The position numbers and the translations under genes were made by a program. The notes beneath the pieces were generated by a model. It saw only the letters and a program-made list of their open reading frames with translations, was not told where the DNA came from and searched no databases. Source: an uncultured Erythrobacter sp. (GTDB taxonomy: Bacteria > Pseudomonadota > Alphaproteobacteria > Sphingomonadales > Sphingomonadaceae). From it: DNA of 64,000 nt. The stretch spans positions 192,001 through 256,000 of the forward strand of contig CANKYK010000002.1 of the NCBI GenBank assembly GCA_947488155.1, given 5' to 3'. Positions 45,160 through 54,109 of this stretch are shown one piece after another; the stretch's first letter is position 1; each line of letters opens with the position of its first letter.

Positions 45160-45601
45160 GTCAGGGGGCCAAGGCAGCCGCGTTCCTTCGGCAAGCTCAG
45201 GATGAGCGGGTTTGAAGGTGCGAGGAAAGTCCGGGCTCCACGAAGCAAGGGTGGCGGGTAACGCCCGCCGAGCGAGGGCTTTCGGGCCTGAAGCTCAGGG
45301 AAAGTGCCACAGAGAGTATACCGCCGATGGACCCTAAAGGTCACAGGCAAGGGTGAAAGGGTGCGGTAAAAGCGCACCGGGGCCTTGGTAACACGGTCCG
45401 CATGGCAAACCCCACCCGGAGCAAGGCCAAATAGGGGTCTCGCGCCGTTTTGCGGCAGGAGCGCTTCGCTCTGAGAGACCCGGGTTGGCTGCTTGAGCTG
45501 CGGAGCAATCCGTAGCCCAGATGAATGGTTGCCGCCGCGTGGCTGGTCCCCTCGAGGAAACCGCGTGCGGAGACAGAACCCGGCTTATGAGGCCCCCTGA
45601 C
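45160..45601 (+). ncRNA. rnpB: RNase P RNA, bacterial type A
   Basis: About 442 nt. The ends pair as helix P1 (GTCAGGGGGCC with GGCCCCCTGAC). The universal core is visible: GAGGAAAGTCCGGGCTCC near 45223, CAGGGAAAGTGCCACAGAGA, GGTAAGAGCGCACC-like GGTAAAAGCGCACCG, GGCAAACCCCACC, and AGACAGAACCCGGCTTAT near the 3' end. A T-rich stretch (CTTTTTGTTTT) follows as terminator. RNase P RNA is the catalytic part that removes tRNA 5' leaders. The P3 region carries an extra repeat-like hairpin (45185-45218). Confidence 0.97.
45185..45218 (+). repeat. REP-like hairpin inside the P3 region of rnpB
   Basis: CCTTC / GAAGG enclose GCTCA-GGA-TGAGC. The string CCTTCGGCAAGCTCAGGATG closely matches the dispersed CCTTCGACAAGCTCAGGATGAG repeat seen in many sphingomonads. 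It lies before the conserved GAGGAAAGTCC, where helix P3 varies in length between species. Confidence 0.55.
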
Positions 45602-45679
45602 TTTTTGTTTTAGCCTCAGGCGCCGGCGTTCACATCCGTTCACTTGGCTTTCCTCCGCGCAAAAGCGCTCCGGGCGGGC

Positions 45680-46225
45680 GTCGCCCTTGCGATCGCTGGC
45701 GCGACCGTGCTCCGCGACCAAGCCAGTTACATCGCGCCAAGACGCCTGGAGCCTGCCAATTGGCTTGGAATGGATCGAGGCCGCAGGCCTCGCAAGGGGC
45801 TTGTCCCCGCCCGCAGCGGCGCGGACTTGTCCGCAAGCCGCGAGGGAAGCGAAGCTGAACGACCGAAGGGAGAACAAATCGCAGCACGGATGTGCTGCGG
45901 AACAAAAAAACGCATCACCCTGAACTTGGTTGACCTTTGGCCAGCTGCGCTTCCAGGATCCATTCCCCGTACGACGAACAAAGCACGGAACTGGCGATGG
46001 ATGCTGAACTGAATTCAGCATGACGATGATAGGGAGCTGGGAGCAGAAATTTTCCTACTTGGCGCACGCCCGTTAGGGCTGGGGCATGCTTCTGCCTGCA
46101 ATACGCTCACCGCAAAAGAATCTGGGATCAATCCAGGCTATCGGACGAGCACGAAGAGACCCTACGCATACCCATTGGCTTGGTTGCGGAGCACCGTCGG
46201 CGATCAATCGACCGCAAGGTTCGCT
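45680..46225. repeat. Imperfect inverted repeat pair
   Basis: The segment at about 45680-45730 (CTTGCGATCGCTGG, then GTGCTCCGCGACCAAGCCA) is matched by the reverse complement of about 46160-46225 (CTTGCGGTCGATTG, then GTGCTCCGCAACCAAGCCA). The arms are diverged but clearly related. They flank the palindromic element at 45911-46025. Probably decayed dispersed repeats. Confidence 0.5.
45911..46025. repeat. MITE-like palindromic repeat (CACCCTGAACTTG ... AATTCAGCATGACG)
   Basis: About 115 bp from CGCATCACCCTGAACTTGG to ATTCAGCATGACG, with the inner palindrome TGCTGAACTGAATTCAGCA near the right end. Elements with these ends are dispersed in sphingomonad genomes, usually between genes. No coding capacity. 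Confidence 0.6.
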
Positions 46226-46351
46226 CGTCCTCAAACAGCGAAGCGGTAGGACGAAAGAAAACGGCCGCTCGCAGGCCTGGCAGGGCCGAGGACATCGCGT
46301 CCGCGGATACGAGCGCGCAATACAAAGACTCAAACGGCGCTGCCCAGAGCC

Positions 46352-46504
46352 TCAGGCCTTTAATCGATCCACTCGATCAATCAGCGCATCTGTGATCGAT
46401 TGGATTTTTGGCTCTATACTGTGTTCCAGCCGTTCCAAACGTGCTTCAGCAGCGGTGAACGGAGTGTCAGGCTGCGCGAACTCCAGCACTCGGATACAGC
46501 TCAT
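46352..46504 (-). CDS. Possible small coiled-coil protein downstream of the glutamate-synthase-like gene
   Basis: 50 aa from an ATG at 46504, overlapping the end of the upstream gene in another frame. The C-terminal 35 residues (AEARLERLEHSIEPKIQSI onward) form a regular amphipathic, charged helix, like SlyX or tail-type coiled coils. A GTG start further in is also possible. Either a small translationally coupled gene or the remnant of a C-terminal extension split off by a frameshift. Supported only by helix pattern and position. Confidence 0.4.
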   Translation of the reverse strand: MSCIRVLEFAQPDTPFTAAEARLERLEHSIEPKIQSITDALIDRVDRLKA

Positions 46505-47951
46505 CCAGCGGGCGGCTACGCCCATCGGCACATACGATCCGCACGTGATAGCGGCGCATCTCGCGTGGCTCATGCACGCCCACGCTGTGCGCGATCACGC
46601 CCACCTCTTTGCGCATCTGCTCGACGAAGTTGGCCACGCGGACCGCCTTGTCGGTCGGGTCCAGCCCGCGCTGCAGGCTCGGATCGTGGGTGGTGATGCC
46701 GGTCGGGCAGGTGTTCTTGTTGCACTTCATCGCCTGGATACAGCCGAGCGCAAACATGAAGCCGCGCGCCGAAATCACGAAGTCAGCGCCCGCGCACATA
46801 GCCCAGGCGACCTCGCTGGGTGTCACCAGCTTGCCGCTGGCGATGAGGCGGATGCGGTCCTTCAGCCCGTGCTTGTCGCGCAGGTCGACCATCATCGGCA
46901 GGCTCTCACGCAGGGTCAGCCCGACATTGTCGATCAGGGGCAGGGGTGCAGCGCCGGTCCCGCCATCGCCGCTGTCGACGGTGATGAAGTCCGGCGCGCT
47001 CGCTATCCCTCGCGCATTGATCGCCTCGAACAGCTGATCGAGCCAGCCGTAAGCGCCGACGACAGTCTTGAAGCCGACCGGCTTGCCAGTGACTTCGCGA
47101 ATATGGGCGATCATATCGAGAAGCTCGTCAATATTGCCGATGTCGGGATGGCGGTTGGGCGAGATAGAGGCGGTGTGCGGCTCGATCCCGCGGATGGCGG
47201 CGATCTCCTCATTGACCTTGGCAGCGGGCAGAATGCCGCCTTTGCCGGGCTTTGCGCCTTGGGAAAGCTTGAGCTCAAACATGCGAACCTGGTCATGAGC
47301 GGCGACCTCGCGCAGCTTCTCGTCAGACAGGTTACCGTCTTTGTCGCGCACGCCGTACTTCGCGGTGCCAATCTGGAAGACGATGTCGCAGCCGCCTTCG
47401 AGGTGATAGGGCGACAGGCCGCCTTCGCCGGTGTTCATCCAGCATCCCGCCTTTGCCGCGCCGTTCGACAGCGCGCGCACTGCGGGAGTGGACAGTGCGC
47501 CGTAGCTCATGCCCGAGATGTTGAAGACTGATGGGGCATCATAGGGGATGCGTGCGGCGCCTTCGCCAATGACCAGGGATCCCGCGTCAACCGCGTCCTG
47601 TTCCAGCGTGGGCCAGGGGCAATTGACGAAGATCGGCGTGCCCACGGGGTCGAGATTGCGGGTCGAGCCGAACGCGACATTGGTCGATTTGGCACCAGCA
47701 GCGTCGTACACCCAGTCGCGCTGAGCCCGGTTAAACGGCATCTCCTCGCGGTCCATTGCGAAGAAGTACTGACGGAAGAACTCACCCAGCTCGGAGAAGA
47801 CGTAGCGCAAACGGCCAATGACGGGGTAGTTGCGGCGCACGGCATCGGCGGTTTGAAAACGGTCGATGAAAAACAGGATGACTACTCCTGCCAAAATCAA
47901 GCCGACCACGAAAATGAAGATTGTGCTCAGCCAGCCGAGTGTGTCGATCAT
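46467..47951 (-). CDS. FMN-binding glutamate synthase family protein
   Basis: 494 aa from the ATG at 47951, with GGAG 6 bases upstream. One N-terminal membrane helix (about 6-30) is followed by a GltS FMN-barrel like the central part of GltB: FNISGMSYGALSTPAVRAL, VDSGDGGTGAAPLP, and the 3Fe-4S-type cysteine cluster CIQAMKCNKNTCPTGITT. No glutaminase domain or GltD subunit is nearby. These free-standing membrane-anchored GltB-like proteins are common but their reaction is unproven; ammonia-dependent glutamate synthesis or another amine oxidoreductase role are the options. Confidence 0.88.
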   Translation of the reverse strand: MIDTLGWLSTIFIFVVGLILAGVVILFFIDRFQTADAVRRNYPVIGRLRYVFSELGEFFRQYFFAMDREEMPFNRAQRDWVYDAAGAKSTNVAFGSTRNLDPVGTPIFVNCPWPTLEQDAVDAGSLVIGEGAARIPYDAPSVFNISGMSYGALSTPAVRALSNGAAKAGCWMNTGEGGLSPYHLEGGCDIVFQIGTAKYGVRDKDGNLSDEKLREVAAHDQVRMFELKLSQGAKPGKGGILPAAKVNEEIAAIRGIEPHTASISPNRHPDIGNIDELLDMIAHIREVTGKPVGFKTVVGAYGWLDQLFEAINARGIASAPDFITVDSGDGGTGAAPLPLIDNVGLTLRESLPMMVDLRDKHGLKDRIRLIASGKLVTPSEVAWAMCAGADFVISARGFMFALGCIQAMKCNKNTCPTGITTHDPSLQRGLDPTDKAVRVANFVEQMRKEVGVIAHSVGVHEPREMRRYHVRIVCADGRSRPLDELYPSAGVRAA

Positions 47952-48059
47952 TGTGTTCTCCAAAGGGGGGCATCCACTTACGGACGCTTATCTAGCGGAT
48001 AGCACAAATTGCAAGGTTTTGGGCAAGGCACAGCGCGATTGATGCTGCCCCGATGCGAA

Positions 48060-48092
48060 AAGGCCGGGCACCCTTGTCGGGTACCCGGCCTT
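48060..48092 (-). terminator. Terminator of the autotransporter gene
   Basis: On the minus strand: AAGGCCGGGTACCCG, loop ACAA, GGGTGCCCGGCCTT, followed by TTCG. One G-U or mismatch pair in the stem. It lies 25 bases after the stop. Confidence 0.8.
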
Positions 48093-48116
48093 CGTTGGTG
48101 TGCGTCAGTTTCTAGC

Positions 48117-51100
48117 TTAGAACTTCCAGTTCAGCGAGAAGCTTCCTTGATTGTTGGTGAGGACACCGCGGCCAAGATCAGATGTGACCGAGAGCGCAGC
48201 CTTCACGCGGCTAGACAGAGCCATTTCAGCGCCAGCGTTTACCGATACCCATTCTGGATCGAGTTGGTTGCTGATCTGGAATGCGGCATCTGGTGCGCCG
48301 AAGAAGCTGGCCGTAACCGTGTCGACATTGTCCGCCAATTCGCGGGCATAGGCGACCGAGCCAAAGGCCGTGATCTTGCCAGTGCGTCCTACATCAAGGT
48401 CGAGTGATGACATCAGGCCAACCTTCGTGCCGAGCGAGGTGAAATCGCGGCCCTGCACATCAAGCCCGAGCTTGCCAGCACCGAACTCTGAGTAGCCGCC
48501 GATCTGGTTGCGAACATAATCCATGCTCACAACTGGACCAACTTCAAAGCCCTTGGCGATGTCGAATGCGTACCCAAGGCGAACCCCGGCGAAGCTTTGT
48601 TCACCGTCTGCCTGACCAAGCGCGCTGCTGAACGATGAGCTGAAGCCCGCAGTGCCTGCGCGTTCCGTACCATAGTTCTGGTTGGCAAAGCCGAAGTACA
48701 TATCAGCAAAGCCATTCCCCGCTTGATAGGCGGCATAGATCGCAGCCGACCGGCTTTCATCTTCGTTTGGCCGTGAAGCGCCAATTCCAGCTGCGCTGTT
48801 GCGAATGTTCGTCATCGCAACACCAAGGTTGAAATTCTCCGAGACCCGCAGATCTGCACCAATGGTGAGTTCACCCGCTTGGGTAAAGGCGGCCTCCTCA
48901 AAGGCATTCGAACCGCTAGACCGGTCGACGCTGCCTGCATCGAGGAAGGTTCCACTAACGGTGCCGAAGAAACCCAGCTGACCGTCTTGCTGTGGAGCCG
49001 AACCGCCCATTGCAAATCCAGCGTTGCCCGCTGCAGAGAAGCCTGCCGCTGCGCTGTTCGCACCGCGAAGCGCGAGAGTGCGCTGCGCGATTTGGCCAGT
49101 GAAACGCTGCGAGAAGCCGTTTGCGATCGTTTGCTGATTAAACGCATTGATCGGCGTCAACGCACCGAGCGATGCACCCAGCGTATCCGCACCAGCACTG
49201 TCGATGACATCGAAGATTGCGGCGAATTCAGCATAGCGTCCGCCAAACCGCAGCGTGTCAAGCGATGTGCCAAGCGAAGCCAATGAGCTACCCTGTCCGA
49301 GCAGGCCAGCCAAGCTGAGCGCACCGATTTCGACAACGACGTCCCCGCCTTCAACCCGGCTTTCGGCAGTCAGCAGTGGCGACTGAGAAATCAGCAAGGT
49401 CGTGTCAAATGCACCGTCGATTTCGCCTGCGCTTAGAACAGTGAAGGTGCTGCCGAACTGCGGCGTCCCGCGCTCGCTGAAGACAACAAGGTTACCGCCG
49501 AGGACGGCAAGATTGGAGATTTCAAGCAAGTCAGATGTAACTTGATTTCCGCGGGTTTCAAAGTCAGCGAACAAGAAGCCGCCGCTGGTTTGAACATAGT
49601 CACCATTGATGGCCAGCGTGCCAACCTGGCCGAGCCGGTTCGGACCAACAAAACCGTTCACATTGAAGAATGCGTTGGTGTTGATGGTGCCGCGACCGAC
49701 GAACTCACCGCCGAGCAAGGTCAGAAGACCTGTGTTCAACGTACCGTCGATGCGCGATTCGCCGGAGAACTGCTCTACGCCGATGATGCTAGTGAACTCG
49801 TAACGCCGAGGCAGTATGAACACTGCGCGGTCATTGTCGACCGTCAGACGATCAATCTCGACATCAATGTCGACACGTGTCCGACCGCGATTGGTCAGCA
49901 GAACGTCGAAATATTGCGCTGGGCTTTCAAATGCAGTCCCTGGGGTTCCGTCTGTATTGTTTGGCACAAACCCGGTTGAACCCGGACCAAGCAGAGCAGA
50001 GCTTTCAGGAAGCGTGGTTGGGATGTCTTCAAAACCTGGGGTGATATCGGTGCTGAAGCCTGAAATGTCCTGACCCAGAACCGTGCCAAGCTTCGGACCT
50101 GATGCCGTGATGCCCGGCTCGTTTCCGCCTGGAATACCATTCACGATATTGCCATCGGCATCCTGGATGAAGAAGCCCGGATCGAGATCTTGAGTCCAGT
50201 GATTTGGATCAGACCAGCGACCGTTTCCAGCTTTCGCAGAAACATACTTGTAAGCCGTGTTCTCTGTAATGAATTCGAAGAATGGAAACAGCGGATTGTA
50301 GAAGCTTACGTCGCTGTAAGTGCCACCTAGGCCGAAGAAATCAAACCCGCCCGAGAGAACTCCGATCGCAAGCGGGAATTCCGCGAGTTGATCAGCGACA
50401 AGTGGTGAGCCTGAGTCGCCAGGACCCGTGCCAGCTTCGCCAGGAAGAGCATCGCCATCGAAGAAATCGATTGCCAGCACATCTTCGAGAGTACCGCAGC
50501 TGATTGTATCGCCTGGGAAGTCGCAGCCAGCTTGTTGTTCTGGCGTACGATCAGGATTGTCGAAGTCGGTCCAGTAGTAGACTTGGCTTTCAAACCCGAG
50601 GGATGATGATGAGGGCGCAAATGCCGGGAAAACTCCATCGATAAAGTCTGCTGTGCTGCCGAGCAGGCCAAGCATGTTCTCACCCACACGGCGAAGGAAA
50701 CGGTCACCTGTATTCGAACCACCGGTCAGGCCGGTGCCATTTGTACCATAGCCAACTTGCACAACGTGAGTGAGTTCTGACAGCGGCGTAAGCAGTAGAG
50801 GCAAGGACGGCACATCGGTGATCGGCGCGTCCACTGCGATCAGAGCAATGTCTGCCCATGGGAAGCCGAGACCAGTGTTATCGGCGTTGCCAGTAGGATG
50901 GATCACTACGTCAGTGCTCGAAGCGACGCCGCCATCAGCATAGCCTGCCCCCGTATCAATATAGGTAAATAGGCGGTCTGCGCTGCTTTGCCCTGTCGAG
51001 ATCAGCAGCGTGGTGTCAGCTCCTGAGCCCGGCAAACCATAAGTTTCCGACGAAGTGGTCGCGATTGGGCCATCACTGCCATTAACGCAGTGCGCAGCAG

Positions 51101-51518
51101 TTAGGATCGTGCGCGGATTGATCACGCTGCCTGAGCAGTTGAAGAACACGCCGCCATCTGAATTGCGCTGTTGGAAAATGTGCACTGCATATGGCGCAAT
51201 GTTATCAGGGTCGCCGAAATCGACGCCAACGTCATCACGGACTAGAAGACGTTGTTCTGGATCACTGATCGAACCAATATAGCCCCCGCTTGTGCGCGAA
51301 GTGCGGGCGATTGTGGCGGTTGCCGCTGGAATAACTACTTCAGGGATTTCGAATGAGGTGCTGCTCTGCTCGATTCTGAAACCGGCGAAATCGCCTTGCG
51401 CTTCAGTTGAGATACCTTCGCTATCTCCATCGTTTTCAGAGGCATAGGCAGGTGCCGCTAAGAGCCCACTTGCGATGCCGATTACGCCTGCGCTGGAAAG
51501 AACATACCGTTTAATCAT
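48117..51518 (-). CDS. Autotransporter with trypsin-like serine protease passenger
   Basis: 1133 aa. Signal peptide 1-27 (ending AAPAYA-SE). An S1 peptidase domain follows, with His143 in ILTAAHC, Asp223 in WADIALIAVD and Ser369 in GPGDSGSPL, so the triad is complete. Residues about 420-760 resemble the beta-helical stalk of autotransporters (LLGGEFVGRGTINT and similar). The last 270 residues form the beta-barrel domain and end in Phe, the usual outer-membrane signal. A GGGGG site precedes the ATG. Probably a surface or released protease; substrate unknown. Paired Cys around the active site fit a secreted protease. Confidence 0.92.
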   Translation of the reverse strand: MIKRYVLSSAGVIGIASGLLAAPAYASENDGDSEGISTEAQGDFAGFRIEQSSTSFEIPEVVIPAATATIARTSRTSGGYIGSISDPEQRLLVRDDVGVDFGDPDNIAPYAVHIFQQRNSDGGVFFNCSGSVINPRTILTAAHCVNGSDGPIATTSSETYGLPGSGADTTLLISTGQSSADRLFTYIDTGAGYADGGVASSTDVVIHPTGNADNTGLGFPWADIALIAVDAPITDVPSLPLLLTPLSELTHVVQVGYGTNGTGLTGGSNTGDRFLRRVGENMLGLLGSTADFIDGVFPAFAPSSSSLGFESQVYYWTDFDNPDRTPEQQAGCDFPGDTISCGTLEDVLAIDFFDGDALPGEAGTGPGDSGSPLVADQLAEFPLAIGVLSGGFDFFGLGGTYSDVSFYNPLFPFFEFITENTAYKYVSAKAGNGRWSDPNHWTQDLDPGFFIQDADGNIVNGIPGGNEPGITASGPKLGTVLGQDISGFSTDITPGFEDIPTTLPESSALLGPGSTGFVPNNTDGTPGTAFESPAQYFDVLLTNRGRTRVDIDVEIDRLTVDNDRAVFILPRRYEFTSIIGVEQFSGESRIDGTLNTGLLTLLGGEFVGRGTINTNAFFNVNGFVGPNRLGQVGTLAINGDYVQTSGGFLFADFETRGNQVTSDLLEISNLAVLGGNLVVFSERGTPQFGSTFTVLSAGEIDGAFDTTLLISQSPLLTAESRVEGGDVVVEIGALSLAGLLGQGSSLASLGTSLDTLRFGGRYAEFAAIFDVIDSAGADTLGASLGALTPINAFNQQTIANGFSQRFTGQIAQRTLALRGANSAAAGFSAAGNAGFAMGGSAPQQDGQLGFFGTVSGTFLDAGSVDRSSGSNAFEEAAFTQAGELTIGADLRVSENFNLGVAMTNIRNSAAGIGASRPNEDESRSAAIYAAYQAGNGFADMYFGFANQNYGTERAGTAGFSSSFSSALGQADGEQSFAGVRLGYAFDIAKGFEVGPVVSMDYVRNQIGGYSEFGAGKLGLDVQGRDFTSLGTKVGLMSSLDLDVGRTGKITAFGSVAYARELADNVDTVTASFFGAPDAAFQISNQLDPEWVSVNAGAEMALSSRVKAALSVTSDLGRGVLTNNQGSFSLNWKF

Positions 51519-51727
51519 ATTAAACCCCCACTAAGTTGTTTCTATCAACGACTCGGAAGTTACAATATTTTAACCATGAACACGACTCGAATTCTGCACG
51601 ATCGCTGAACCAAACGACAAAAACGTGCTTTTATTTTGCGACACGCAGCCGCTAACAGCCGGGAAACTGCGGTTCTGAGCCGCGTTTTACCGACGTGGAA
51701 AATTCCAAATTTTATTGTTAGTTATGG

Positions 51728-53038
51728 TTAATTTCGGCCGATACTGGAGTAATCGAAGCCAGCAGATCGCATATCATCTGGATTGTAGATATTGCGCAGG
51801 TCAACGATCACGGGCGCATTGGCCAGCTCCTTCACCCGACCCAGATCGAGAGCCCGAAAAGCATCCCATTCCGTGACGATCGCGACAGCATCTGCGTCCT
51901 TGATGGCCGCATACGGCTCGTCGCACATGATCACATTTGGCATCAGAGGCTTGGCAATCTCCATGCCTTCGGGATCAAACGCGGCAACCTCTACCCCGGC
52001 ATCACCCAAGGTTTGAGCAATAGCGATCGCGGGGGAGTCGCGCATGTCGTCTGTGTTTGGTTTGAAGGTCAGGCCAAGCATGGCGACTTTCTTGCCACGC
52101 GCCTTTTCCGCTCCACCCAGCGCATCGAGCACCTTGCGGCCCATCGCGCGCTTGCGGCTCTCATTGGTCTTGACCACTGCTTCGACGATCCGGGTCGGGC
52201 TGTCGTAGTCTTCAGCTGTTTTCAGCAACGCCAGCGTGTCCTTGGGGAAGCATGATCCGCCATAACCCGGACCAGCGTTGAGGAACTTAGAACCAATCCG
52301 ATTGTCCATGCCGATGCCGCGCGCGACGTCCTGAACATTGGCGCCCACTTTTTCGCATAGATCGGCCATTTCATTGATGAAGGTGATCTTGGTCGCGAGG
52401 AATGCGTTGGCGGCATATTTGATCAGCTCGCTGGTGCGGCGACCAACAAACAGAATGGGCGATTCGTTCAGGAACAGCGGGCGATAGACCTCGCGCATGA
52501 TCTCGCGCCCCAGATCATCTTCTGCGCCAATTACAATTCTGTCGGGACGTTTGAAGTCGCCAATAGCGGCGCCTTCGCGCAGGAATTCCGGGTTAGAGAC
52601 GACCGCGAACTTATGCTCAGTGCCGGTGTCTTCGATGATCCGTTCAACCTCATCGCCGGTGCCAACTGGCACGGTGGACTTAGTCACGATCACCGCTTCA
52701 TTGGCTAGGTGTTCGCCGACTTCGCGGGCTACCTCGTAGACAAAGGTCAGGTCTGCATGGCCGTCGCCGCGGCGGCTTGGCGTGCCAACCGCAATGAAAA
52801 TCGCCTGTGCGCCATCGATGCCAGCAGCCAAATCGGTTGTGAAAGAAAGGCGGCTGGCGGCGACATTGCTTGCGACAAGGCTATCAAGCCCAGGCTCGTA
52901 GATCGGCATGATGCCGTCTTTGAGGCGTGCAATCTTGCTGTCATCCTTGTCGATGCAGACGACCTCGTGGCCAAAATCCGCAAAGCATGCGCCCGATACC
53001 AGGCCAACATAGCCCGACCCAACCATGGCAATTTTCAT
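51728..53038 (-). CDS. ugd: UDP-glucose 6-dehydrogenase
   Basis: 436 aa. NAD-binding GSGYVGLVSGACFADFGH at the N-terminus, the catalytic Cys263 in GYGGSCFPKDTLAL, and LTFKPNTDDMRDSPA in the C-terminal UDP-binding domain. It oxidises UDP-glucose to UDP-glucuronate for exopolysaccharide or lipid sugars. The start overlaps the stop of the preceding phosphatase gene (ATGA). Confidence 0.97.
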   Translation of the reverse strand: MKIAMVGSGYVGLVSGACFADFGHEVVCIDKDDSKIARLKDGIMPIYEPGLDSLVASNVAASRLSFTTDLAAGIDGAQAIFIAVGTPSRRGDGHADLTFVYEVAREVGEHLANEAVIVTKSTVPVGTGDEVERIIEDTGTEHKFAVVSNPEFLREGAAIGDFKRPDRIVIGAEDDLGREIMREVYRPLFLNESPILFVGRRTSELIKYAANAFLATKITFINEMADLCEKVGANVQDVARGIGMDNRIGSKFLNAGPGYGGSCFPKDTLALLKTAEDYDSPTRIVEAVVKTNESRKRAMGRKVLDALGGAEKARGKKVAMLGLTFKPNTDDMRDSPAIAIAQTLGDAGVEVAAFDPEGMEIAKPLMPNVIMCDEPYAAIKDADAVAIVTEWDAFRALDLGRVKELANAPVIVDLRNIYNPDDMRSAGFDYSSIGRN

Positions 53039-53838
53039 CGCACTTGTTCCTCGTTGAATGTCTTTATCGTGCCATTATCATCAACAGCTTGCAGAATTCT
53101 TCTCTCGGTCCCTTCGAGCACCAGCGCCGTGAGTACGCCCGAGCGAAAGGCACCGGTGTCGACCCCAATCCGATGGCCATTGTCCATCACATTGGGAAAG
53201 ATGGTGTGGCCGTGCACGACGACTTTGCCAAAACCGCCCTGGTGCCGCAAAAACCGATCTCTAATCCACAGCATGTCGCTGCGCTTCTGCTCATCCAGCG
53301 AGCGGGCAGGGTCAATTCCGGCATGAACGAACAAATAGTCGCCAGCGATTATCATTTCCTCGAACGCTTCGACATATGCACGCTCTTCAGCTGGAACGAT
53401 CTCTGGCAGCGCCTTGAACAGTTCCTCGAGCGACATCGCATTGAACATCTTCGGCGTGATATCGTAACTCAAAATTGTCTCGCGCCCGCCATGCTTTAGG
53501 AAATGGCGCAGCACATCGATATCATCAAAGGCCTCGAGGAACATTTCCTCATGATTGCCTGCAAGAATGCGGACAGGGCGCTTCTGCTGCCACTTTCGCG
53601 CGCGCGCGATCACACCTGCGCTGTCGTCGCCTCGATCAACCAGATCGCCAAGCAAGATAACATGGCTATTGGCCTCGCCCGCTTCCGCATCATCCGCCTC
53701 AACCGCTTTGATCAGCGCCTTGAACAGGTCAAGTCGGCCATGAATATCCCCAATCGCGTAATAGCGCGTCCCAGCAGGAACGGCAGGCAAAGGCGCGTCG
53801 GGCCGCGATTGGAAGAGTTTGCGAAGCGTTTTGATCAT
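53035..53838 (-). CDS. Serine/threonine-type metallophosphatase (PPP family)
   Basis: 267 aa from the ATG at 53838 (MIKTLRKLF). The binuclear metal motifs of PPP phosphatases are all present: GDIHGR, GDLVDRG, GNHEEM and HGHT, with a later VDTGAF. Related to PrpA/PrpE and to bacteriophage lambda phosphatase. It may dephosphorylate proteins or nucleotides; the coupling to ugd (4-base overlap) suggests a link with polysaccharide synthesis, but this is only context. Confidence 0.9.
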   Translation of the reverse strand: MIKTLRKLFQSRPDAPLPAVPAGTRYYAIGDIHGRLDLFKALIKAVEADDAEAGEANSHVILLGDLVDRGDDSAGVIARARKWQQKRPVRILAGNHEEMFLEAFDDIDVLRHFLKHGGRETILSYDITPKMFNAMSLEELFKALPEIVPAEERAYVEAFEEMIIAGDYLFVHAGIDPARSLDEQKRSDMLWIRDRFLRHQGGFGKVVVHGHTIFPNVMDNGHRIGVDTGAFRSGVLTALVLEGTERRILQAVDDNGTIKTFNEEQVR

Positions 53839-54109
53839 GGTGCAATAAGAATGCGTTTGAGCCGTAGTTGGGCGTCGGGGCGCTTTAGGCAAGTGTGGGC
53901 TGAACAGCAACTGATCGAGCGTTCACTTTCCGGGTGATGCAAAATACACACACTTGCGACTGTTCACAGGCGAATGCGCAATTTCTCTTGTGCACTGCGG
54001 CATTTCTGGGCAAGAAAACTGCGTACTCAGATGAGATTGCCGTAAATAAGTTGGTAACCACTGATGACGCAGGTGGGACGAAGCAACAACACAACATAAG
54101 GAAGTTGTA

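Larger units (their letters stand above)
45602..46351. other. Gene-poor, repeat-rich region
   Basis: 750 bp with no convincing gene. It contains the rnpB terminator, a palindromic element at 45911-46025, and two related segments in opposite orientation (about 45680-45730 and 46160-46225). Open frames here on both strands (for example 45644-46012) lack domains and run through repeats, so they are not called. Confidence 0.6.

Noticed and set aside
45644..46012. 122-codon plus-strand frame after rnpB
   Set aside because: Runs through a MITE-like element and other repeats and has no recognisable domain.
45341..46021. 226-codon minus-strand frame
   Set aside because: Overlaps RNase P RNA and repeat sequence; a structural RNA explains the conservation.
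46086..47531. 481-codon open frame on the plus strand
   Set aside because: Antisense to the GltB-like gene, which has clear FMN and Cys motifs. High GC produces long mirror frames; the plus-strand product has no domain.
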